DNA of 64,000 nucleotides from contig JAXRKP010000976.1 of the NCBI GenBank assembly GCA_037039925.1, positions 56,001 through 120,000 of the forward strand, written 5' to 3'. Below, in pieces: positions 56,110 to 64,000 of this stretch. The notes beneath the pieces were generated by a model. That model had not been told where the DNA came from and did not search any database. It worked only from the letters and a program-made list of their open reading frames with translations. The position numbers and the translations under genes were made by a program. Every line of letters begins with the position of its first letter. The stretch's first letter is position 1. Origin of the DNA: Doris montereyensis (lineage: Eukaryota; Mollusca; Gastropoda; Nudibranchia; Dorididae).

Positions 56110-58821
56110 ACTCATTCAATGCCAGGGGGGGGGGGGGGGTTTCCGCGTTTGTGCCAGACCATTTTGAGACCAGCCCATGGAATCGACACTATATATCAAT
56201 TAGTTCTGATTATCAGAAATGGTTTGAGAGAAAGCTATACATATTACATACCAAATTGAAGGTAAAAATAGGTAGAATATGAAAATGGAAACAAAAGAGA
56301 CAAAATATGAGATACAAGGGGAGATAATCAACATGGGAACGATAAACAATTTTCAGGGAAGACAATTCACAAAACAATTTTGCATGCTTACAGCCCATTG
56401 ACATCCACCAGAGCAATTATATCCAAAATATGATGTTATATTCATAAAGAGAATTTATTTTCCAACAGAATGCAGTTAATTGATTGAAAATTGTTCAATT
56501 CAAACTTTTTTTATGATTTTTTTTTCTAAAATGACGAATACTAATAAAATTGAAAAAAAAAATTTTTTGCGAGTCTTTTTCAGTTTTTGTATAAACTATT
56601 GTCTTTAGATCAAAAGGTCTTTTTCAGTATGGAATTTTCTAAAACATCCTTTTGCACAGAGATGAGGATTTCCTGTACAGCCAATACAAGAAAATGTTGA
56701 TCTTTTCTTTATTTTTGAAATTGCGCAATAAACACATTGACGATCGCGGCCGTCATGGTCGATAAGGTGAGTGTTCCCTGAAAGCCGCTCATTTGCAGTG
56801 TGAGGATTGGCTTCCTTCCAGGTTTGGCTGGGACAGGTTCAGCAGTCACATCACAAGAGCGATTGGTGCTTCAGGGCCAGGTGGAAATGACAAGGCAGTC
56901 AACTGTAATATAAGTGTTTCCTTGAAATCGGAAAAAAGCATTGGTTTTCCCCTCTTCTTGGGCGAGAAGAAAAAGGATGTGGGCATTTACTTGGACCACC
57001 TCTAAAATCCAAGTAAATATCTTCTTCCACCATTTGATGGTTTTGCGACCGTGTGCTCCGTAATAGGAGACCTGTTGATCCACATGATCGCAGCCGTTCA
57101 TTGAACTATTATAGGCATTTATAACGGCAGGCTTGCGCACCTCACGGCGACCCTCTACCCTTGCGACGTAGCCGACGTTGCTGTGGGTTGTAACGACATG
57201 GCATGGCTTCTTTGCTTTCTTGTCTTTCCATGTTACAGAAAGCAGGTCAGTACCTTCTTTTTTATGCCATTTGGCTTCCATGTGCCCCAGCTTTTGTGTT
57301 TTCCAAACCAGAGGGAAGCCTTTGCGGTTTACTTGCACGGTCCCCGTGTAATTCATGCCTTTTGATTGCAGGAATTCAATAAGAGCATAGGTCGTGTAGT
57401 AACGATCTGCAAAAAGGTGGTGGTGGCGATTTAGCGGTCCCAGAAGTGTGTCAAACACTTTGATGGCATGTCCTGATGTGGGGTCGAGAGCAGGGTTGTA
57501 TGCCGTTTTTCTTCCAAAATAAATCAGAAGATTGACGACATATCCAGTTGTTGAATCACAAAGACCGAAAGTCTTTATCTGATATTTGGCGGGTTTTGAG
57601 GCATTGAATTGTTTGTGTTGAAACCTTCCCTTGTAGCCAATGACCATTTCGTCAAGACTAAGGTTTTCATAGGGATAAAAACATTCACGGAATTGAGCCA
57701 GTATCTTATTTACGAAGGGCTCGATTTTTGCTGTATCTTGTGCGTCTGACTCGCTAGCATGAAGCATGGTGTGGATAAGAAGTTGGAATTTATTTCTTGA
57801 AAACATTTTTCCATACCAAGGGGTATACTTGAATGACTTTGTTGAGAAATAGTCACTATATTTTGGTCGATTGCTCATGCCCATACTGATGAGGACAGCA
57901 ATAAACCTCAGGAATTCAGTACGGCCGACAGGTTGCCATTGGTGAAGTCGCGAACTTTTCGTCAAAGGTGTGTTCTTTTGAATTACGAGTTCACTGTATG
58001 AATTTATGTATTCAACAAGCTGCTCTACAATTTCATCAGTAAATAATGCAATGAAAAATTCCAAAGGAGTGTTGTTAGCTCCAAGACTATGAAGAAGAGA
58101 CCCACTGTTGACATCTCTGAAATGGGATCTGCCTGCTTCCTCATTATCACGTGCTGGTCGCCAGCCGTTGATGTCAATACGATCCTCCGCATCATCACTC
58201 GAACTAGAATCTATGTCAGATGCTCTGGGTCTAGATCTACCTACTAACAAAGATAAAGGTCTGCTGATTTTTGACCTCAGACCTCCCCTATTTACAGTGT
58301 TAGGCCTAGGCCTTTTAGCAGGAAGAATAGGTGTATCATCACTATCATCTTCACTCGATCTTACTGATCTAGAATCCGGATCAACAGGTTCTGAATTGAA
58401 ATCCTCGTCACTGTTTTGTAATTCAACACTAGATCTAGTATCATCACTTGCATCGCTTTCTTGTTCCATCAATTGATAGAATAAAGCCGAGGCTTGCCTA
58501 GTATTCATCCTTCGGTTGCATAAACCCGATGGGCCAGGAGTGGGCGTAGTCATTGTTATTGTTTACTTTTGACAGAATTGAGACTAAGACGTTGTGATTG
58601 TTGTAAATAGTAAAAATGCATTCGAAAATGGTGACCGACGCTTTATTTTGGGAAGAAACTAGTTGCTGAGAGTTATCGTTCATATCGGTAGCATCAAAAG
58701 TTGCAGGGGTTCGCATACGAAACAAAAATAGTAGACCTAACCATATCGACGATCTATCGTCGATCGGTCCTAACGCGGTAACCTATATCGACGATGAGTC
58801 GTCGATTGGCATTGAATGAGT
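56110..58821 (-). mobile_element. piggyBac-family DNA transposon
   Basis: 2.7-kb element inserted in the 49-bp array. The ends are 15-bp perfect inverted repeats: ACTCATTCAATGCCA at 56110-56124 and its complement at 58807-58821. The last four bases at the right (GAGT) also belong to the array unit, so the exact edge is uncertain. Just inside the right end are two palindromes (58745-58764 and 58787-58806) built from ATCGACGA/TCGTCGAT. No clear TTAA duplication is visible. The transposase is on the minus strand. Confidence 0.85.
56605..58553 (-). CDS. piggyBac transposase, C-terminus frameshifted
   Basis: ATG at 58553 opens 534 clean codons: an acidic, Ser-rich N-terminus (residues 1-130), then the DDE_Tnp_1_7-type domain. 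Catalytic Asp residues are D301 (LSLDEMVIGYKGR), D383 (LFADRYYTT) and D489 (MNGCDHVDQ, with D492). Near residue 535 a GGGG run (56949-56952) shifts the frame and the simple ORF ends at 56871. In other frames the normal tail continues: PMLFSDFKETLILQLTALS, a DVTAEPVPAKPGRKP linker, and a cysteine-rich end with CVYC, CIGC, HLCAKGCF and FHTEKDLLI, stop at 56605-56607. So about three indels in the last 340 bp truncate the cysteine-rich domain that piggyBac uses to bind its ends. The catalytic core looks undamaged. Confidence 0.88.
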
Positions 58822-59705
58822 GCTCACATGGCATGTGCAGCCCCACTTCCTTTAGAAAACGTCTCAGAGTGCTCACATGGCATGTGTAGCCCCACTTCCT
58901 TTAGAAAACGTCTATGAGTGCTCACATGGCATGTGTAGCCCCACTTCCTTTAGAAAACGTCTCAGAGTGCTCACATGGCATGTGTAGCCCCACTTCCTTT
59001 AGAAAACGTCTATGAGTGCTCACATGGCATGTGTAGCCCCACTTCCTTTAGAAAACGTCTATGAGTGCTCACATGGCATGGAAAACATCTCTGTGTGCTC
59101 ACATGGCCCCACTTCCTTTAGAAAACGTCTCTGAGTGCTCACATGGCATGTGTAGCCCCACTTCCTTTAGAAAACGTCTATGAGTGCTCACATGGCATGT
59201 GTAGCCCCACTTCCTTTAGAAAACGTCTATGAGTGCTCACATGGCATGTGTAGCCCCACTTCCTTTAGAAAACGTCTCTGAAAACGTCTCTGAGTGCTCA
59301 TGGCATGGCATGTGTAGCCCCACTTCCTTTAGAAAACGTCTCTGAGTGCTCACATGGCATGTGTAACCCGGGTATGTGTAGCCCCACTTCCTTTAGAAAA
59401 CGTCTATGAGTGCTCACATGGCATGTGTAACTTGGGTATGTGTAGCCCCACTTCCTTTAGAAAAAACGTCTATGTGTAGTGCTCACATGGCATGTGTAAC
59501 CCGGGTATGTGTAGCCCCACTTCCTTTAGAAAACGTCTCTGAGTGCTCACGTGGCATGTGTAACCCGGGTATGTGTAGCCCCACTTCCTTTAGAAAACGT
59601 CTCTGAGTGCTCACATGGCATGTGTAGCCCCACGTCCTTTAGAAAACGTCTCTGAGTGCTCACATGGCATGTGTAGCCCCACTTTTAGAAAACGTCTCTG
59701 AGTGC
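58817..59705. repeat. 49-bp minisatellite, right part, about 17 copies
   Basis: Continuation of the 54939-56108 array beyond the piggyBac. Here GTCTATGAG units and CGGGTATGTGTAG insertions are frequent and several units are rearranged (59075-59115, 59275-59300). Confidence 0.96.
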
Positions 59706-60108
59706 GCATTTGGCTCCATGTGAGAGATGTGGCTTCTTTCATTGCCAACACAGACAGTGTATTCATTTTAGCTTTTCCTTTTATGCCTGCAGTCAAATAG
59801 TAGACTGATACAAAGGATAGATCGTTCTAAGTGATATAACTATCAGATATCAGGGATTGAAAAGGAGTAACTTTTCGACAAGCTGAGTCATCGTGACCTC
59901 GAAGGAGCGGCTTGCGGTTGGCACCCGTGACCTCGACCTGACAAGTGATTTATTGCGCTTAGCGGAGGGTGGCCGAGAACGTGCGCAGTCGGAACTAAAA
60001 TGCCGAGTAAAGAGACTTTTGAACAGCCGTGTCCGAAGAGATGTTATTTATTTTGCTTCTCAATTTCTTTGTGCTTTGCGTCAGCCGACACGAATGTGTG
60101 GCCTTTCT
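59706..60108. other. Unannotated, partly similar to 54.5 kb
   Basis: Mostly unique sequence. 60030-60100 resembles 54460-54520 (TGCTTCTCAATTTCTTTGTG and CAGCCGACA), possibly pieces of the same unknown element. Confidence 0.4.
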
Positions 60109-60525
60109 TGCGTCGCGTAAGCATAGCAAAGAGACACCACAGTTGTCAATGTGTTAACAACTTGCGTCGCGTAAGCATAGCAAAGAGATACCACTTCTTG
60201 TTCTGTGCACCGCAGTTGTCGATGTGTTAACAACTTGCGTCGCGTAAGCATATCAAAGAGACACCACAGTTGTCAATGTGTTAACAACTTGTGTCGCGTA
60301 AGCATAGCAAAGAGACGCCACAGTTGTCAATGTGTTAACAACTTGCGTCGCGTAAGCATAGCAAAGAGACACCACTTCTTGTTCTGTGCACCACAGTTGT
60401 CGATGTGTTAACAACTTGCGTCGCGTAAGCATAGCAAAGAGACACCATTTCTTGTTCTGTGCACCACAGTTGTCGATGTGTTAACAACATGCATCGCGTA
60501 AGCATAGCAAAGAGACACCACTTCT
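60109..60525. repeat. 54/73-bp minisatellite, about 7 units
   Basis: Core TTGCGTCGCGTAAGCATAGC then AAAGAGACACCAC, followed in some units by TTCTTGTTCTGTGCACCAC, then AGTTGTC(A/G)ATGTGTTAACAA. Units with and without the 19-bp insert alternate. Confidence 0.92.
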
Positions 60526-60571
60526 TGTTCTTCGTCAGAATCGTCTCTTCTTGTGACGGCTTCAGATTCCA
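60408..60571 (-). other. Short minus-strand ORF start overlapping the array
   Basis: ATG at 60571 in a reasonable context (acaATGG) opens MESEAVTRRDDSDEEQE, then runs into the repeat (VVSLCYAYAMHVVNTSTTVV) for 54 codons. An acidic Met-leader of this sort often starts an exon, but I see no continuation. Weak. Confidence 0.2.
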
Positions 60572-61340
60572 TTGTAAATTTCTCCAACACGAGCAATAGA
60601 AAAAGTGTAAACAATAAGAATGAAAAAGCAGCCACAAAAAATAAAAAATAAAAATAGATAACATTACTATACTTCAATACTATCCTAGTTCATTTAACAG
60701 TCAATATTTCTACAAGTATGACTATCATTATAATCATCTCTTAAGTCTGATACCAATTTAAAAAAGGAAAAAGAAAAAGAAAAGAACAAATGTCAGGGCA
60801 GTGGTTGTGGTGATAGAGGACGAAAGTAGTACTGGTAAAGTAAAGGTGGTGTAAATAGTAAAATGATAGTAGTGATTGCGTTAGCAAACAGTCGTTGCAT
60901 TAATTAAATTAGGCAGCATGCATTGGGGGGAGGGGGAGGTGAGGAAAATTTAATAAGAACTATTAGGATTGCGTATGGTTATGTTTTAGATGTCTAGATT
61001 TGTGTTGCAAAAAAACCCAAAACCAAACCAAAACAAAACTGGGATATATTGACACCAAAGACAATTTTGAGTCAACGTATGAAAACGCAACATGTGTGCC
61101 ATTTTGAAAGTACAAGCACTCTAAACTGTCGTGATGTAAGGTGCCAGTCCGGCTTCCTAAACCTACAATATGTAGATGACGCTTGATACCGGCACTCTAA
61201 ACTACCCAGAGACAATGCACAGAAAGCGTTGTTTCAGTACAACGCCGTACTGAACTATATATCCCACTAACAGAGAAAAAAATCCCAAAAAAATCCAAAG
61301 CAAACAAAAAGAAAAAACAAAACAAACAGCAACAACAACA
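60526..61340. other. Unannotated, nothing recognised
   Basis: AT-rich unique sequence with A-rich patches near 61010-61040 and 61280-61345. No coding recognised. Confidence 0.5.
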
Positions 61341-61345
61341 AAACA

Positions 61346-61568
<223 letters not shown>

Positions 61569-61569
61569 A

Positions 61570-62084
61570 AGAAACGGGGAAGGTGAAAGCTATAGGTAGT
61601 AGGGCAGAGTGAGAAAAAACAAAGATAGATAATATAGTTTGATTGAAATGGGACTATATAACAAATGTGCCAAGGTCTAATGCAACAGCCATTCATCTAC
61701 TGACGTTTGGTGTACGCCTACCAATCTCAGCGATAAAGAAGAAAAACAAATAGAAAACATACCAATAACAAAATCAACGATCACAAAATTTTAAAAATGC
61801 TTTTCTGAAGGTTATGACGGCGGGGTAATAATTTCAATTATTATACATATGAAAAAAATATTAAACAAAAATTGAATACACCACTATGTTAAAGCAATGA
61901 AGAATGCTTGACTAGGAAATAAGATCTACCCCAAAATACCTTTTCATTTTGAAATTTTTGCATGCGTTTAAAAAAAACACAAAGCATGGTTTGTTTTTGT
62001 TTTGTTTTGTTTTTTACGAGGGAGGAGGAGAATAAAAAAACAACTAAGGAGACATAGTACTGCCCTTTGAATGAAAAAAAGCTA
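61570..62084. other. Unannotated, nothing recognised
   Basis: AT-rich sequence with homopolymer A runs and a TTTTGTTTTGTTTTGTTTTTT stretch near 61990. No coding recognised. Confidence 0.5.
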
Positions 62085-62349
62085 ACTATATCACTATATT
62101 ACTATATCACTATATCCCTATATCACTATATCACTATATCACTATATCATTATATCCCTATATCACTATATCACTATATCACTATATCACTATATCACTA
62201 TTATCACTATATCATTTTATCCATATATCATTATATCACTATATCACTATATCAATATATCACTATATCACTATATCACTATATCAATATATCACTATAT
62301 CACTATATCTCTATATCACTATATCACTATATCACTATATCACTATATC
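62085..62349. repeat. 8-bp minisatellite (ATATCACT)n
   Basis: About 33 units of CTATATCA with occasional CCCTATAT and AATATAT variants. Confidence 0.96.
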
Positions 62350-62604
62350 TAACAAAATCATACTTTGGACAACAACGAAAACAACGTGTTTTTTAAATGC
62401 TACAACTTCCTTCAATGTATGTGCAGATTTTAATGGTTTTTGCGTAGAGTTGTTGCACACGCCTTTCTACATTTTCAAGAACGAAGCATTTTCTAGAGAA
62501 AGTACAGAAAGGGTGAACTGGGTTTCAATTTACAACGTTTATCGAAAGTCAAACTCACTTTTAATGAAAAACACAGTATACGATAGGTAGATGATGTGTT
62601 GAAA

Positions 62605-63700
62605 TGAGCCAATTTTATTGGAAAACAGTATCTGCCACATACTGTATTTTTCAGGAAAAAGAGTTGAGCCAATTTTACTGGAAAACAGTATCTGCCACAT
62701 ACTGTGTTTTTTCAGGAAAAAGAGTTGAGCCAATTTTACTGGAAAACAGTATCTGCGACATACTGTGTTTTTCAGGAAAAAGGTTGAGCCAATTTTATTG
62801 GAAAACAGTATCTGCCACATACTGTGTTTTTCAGGAAAAAGGGTTGAGCCAATTTTTGGAAAACACAGTATCTGCCACATACTGTGTTTTTTTTAGGAAA
62901 AAGGGTTGAGCCAATTTTATTGGAAAACACAGTATCTGCCACATATTATTATTGTATTTTTCAGGAAAAAGGGTTGAGCCAATTTTATTGGAAAACAGTA
63001 TCTGCCACATACTGTGTTTTTTTTTAGGAAAAAGGGTTGAGCCAATTTTATTGGAAAACACAGTATCTGCCACATACTGTGTTTTTTTTAGGAAAAAGGG
63101 TGAGCCAATTTTATTGGAAAACACAGTATCTGCCACATATTATTATTGTATTTTTCAGGAAAAAGAGTTGAGCCAATTTTATTGGAAAACACAGTATCTG
63201 CCACATATTATTATTGTATTTTTCAGGAAAAAGAGTTGAGCCAATTTTATTGGAAAACAGTATCTGCCACATATTGTGTTTTTCAGGAAAAAAGAGTTGA
63301 GCCAATTTTATTGGAAAACAGTATCTGCCACATATTGTGTTTTTCAGGAAAAAGAGTTGAGTCAATTTTATTGGAAAACAGTATCTGCCACATACTATGT
63401 TTTTTAGGAAAAAGAGTTGAGCCAATTTTATTGGAAAACACAGTATCTGCCATATACTGTGTTTTTAGGAAAAAGAGTTGAGCCAATTTTATTGGAAAAC
63501 ACAGTATCTGCCATATACTGTGTTTTTAGGAAAAAGAGTTGAGCCAATTTTATTGGAAAACACAGCATCTGCCATATACTGTGTTTTTTAGGAAAAAGAG
63601 TTGAGCCAATTTTATTGGAAAACACAGTATCTGCCACATATTGTGTTTTTTAGGAAAAAGAGTTGAGCCAATTTTATTGGAAAACACAGTGTCTGCCACA
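62605..63700. repeat. 60-bp minisatellite, about 17 copies
   Basis: Unit GTTGAGCCAATTTTATTGGA then AAACAGTATCTGCCACATAC and TGTGTTTTTCAGGAAAAAGA. It contains the inverted repeat CCAATTTTATTGG. Variants: extra CA (AAACACAGT), extra TATTATTATTG, CATATAC for CACATAC, and T-run length. The copies with an extra CA are grouped at 62860-63240 and 63430-63690. Confidence 0.96.
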
Positions 63701-64000
63701 CATTTTACTTTCTTCATTTTTAGATTTTGAGTCCTTTTGGTATTGTTTTCTTGCCTTTGTGTACGTTTGTTTGTGATGCCTGTATTCTCATACGTCACGC
63801 ACTTCTTCACATTGACAGATTTTTTCGGATAACAAATTGTTCACAAACTTCACACTCTTCATGCTCAAGACGTGCCATAGAAACATTCTCAGATCTCATG
63901 GAATGTGTCGTAGGACATATTACATTGTTTCTTCTTCTCCTTGTAATCCTCATTAACATTGATTGTTTTGTTATTTCTGAGGGGTGTAGGGACGGGGGGG
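63701..64000. other. Right end, nothing recognised
   Basis: Unique sequence after the last array. A minus-strand frame of about 30 codons before the array (MKKCVTYENTGITNKRTQ) has no known resemblance. Confidence 0.4.

Overview
This is nuclear DNA from an animal. It is AT-rich, has no dense gene packing, and its one clear host gene is split by phased GT-AG introns and ends in a stop codon followed by an AATAAA signal. The mix of RTE-like and CR1/L2-like LINEs, a THAP/P-type transposon, a piggyBac element and tRNA-derived SINEs suggests a lophotrochozoan, most likely a mollusc. That taxonomic call is inference.

Host gene. The left 37 kb is the 3' part of a plus-strand gene for CTU2/Ncs2, the cytoplasmic tRNA 2-thiolation protein. 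I found nine short exons between 3267 and 37211. They encode the conserved core, one CxxC pair in exon 5, an FGC pair in exon 7 and the C-terminal helix, and they join in compatible phases. The N-terminal half lies left of the window. Three exons (4, 6 and 8) each need one small frameshift correction, so the locus is either a decaying copy or carries assembly indels. The introns hold almost all of the left half: minisatellite arrays (up to 7.3 kb), two RTE-like LINE copies in antisense orientation (5733-9031 and 21348-24507), and a SINE with a perfect 11-bp target-site duplication (24935-25254).

Right half (37.2-64 kb). No confidently recognised host gene. From left to right: a tRNA-like relic and a possible small minus-strand exon (38.6-39.4 kb); a 60-bp minisatellite whose unit matches the 3' terminus of the RTE-like LINE (40.24-40.85 kb); a CR1/L2-like LINE on the minus strand (41.0-44.4 kb); a 22-bp array abutting a decayed THAP/P-element transposase (46.2-50.3 kb, minus); a 33-bp array; an unfamiliar minus-strand ORF built of acidic 13-aa repeats followed by basic 19-aa repeats (51.5-53.3 kb); unrecognised coding-like fragments at 54.2-54.8 kb; a piggyBac transposon (56.11-58.82 kb, minus) sitting inside a 49-bp array; then more minisatellites and simple repeats to the end.

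Adding my own interval estimates, tandem repeats make up roughly 45% of the window. Most long open reading frames come from repeat units with no stop codon in one or more frames, often on both strands, and are not evidence of genes. I found no CRISPR, operon, rRNA or intact tRNA. The most informative signals are the CTU2 exon chain, the LINE-tail-derived minisatellite, the repeat arrays grown inside transposase and unknown ORFs, and the nested piggyBac insertion.
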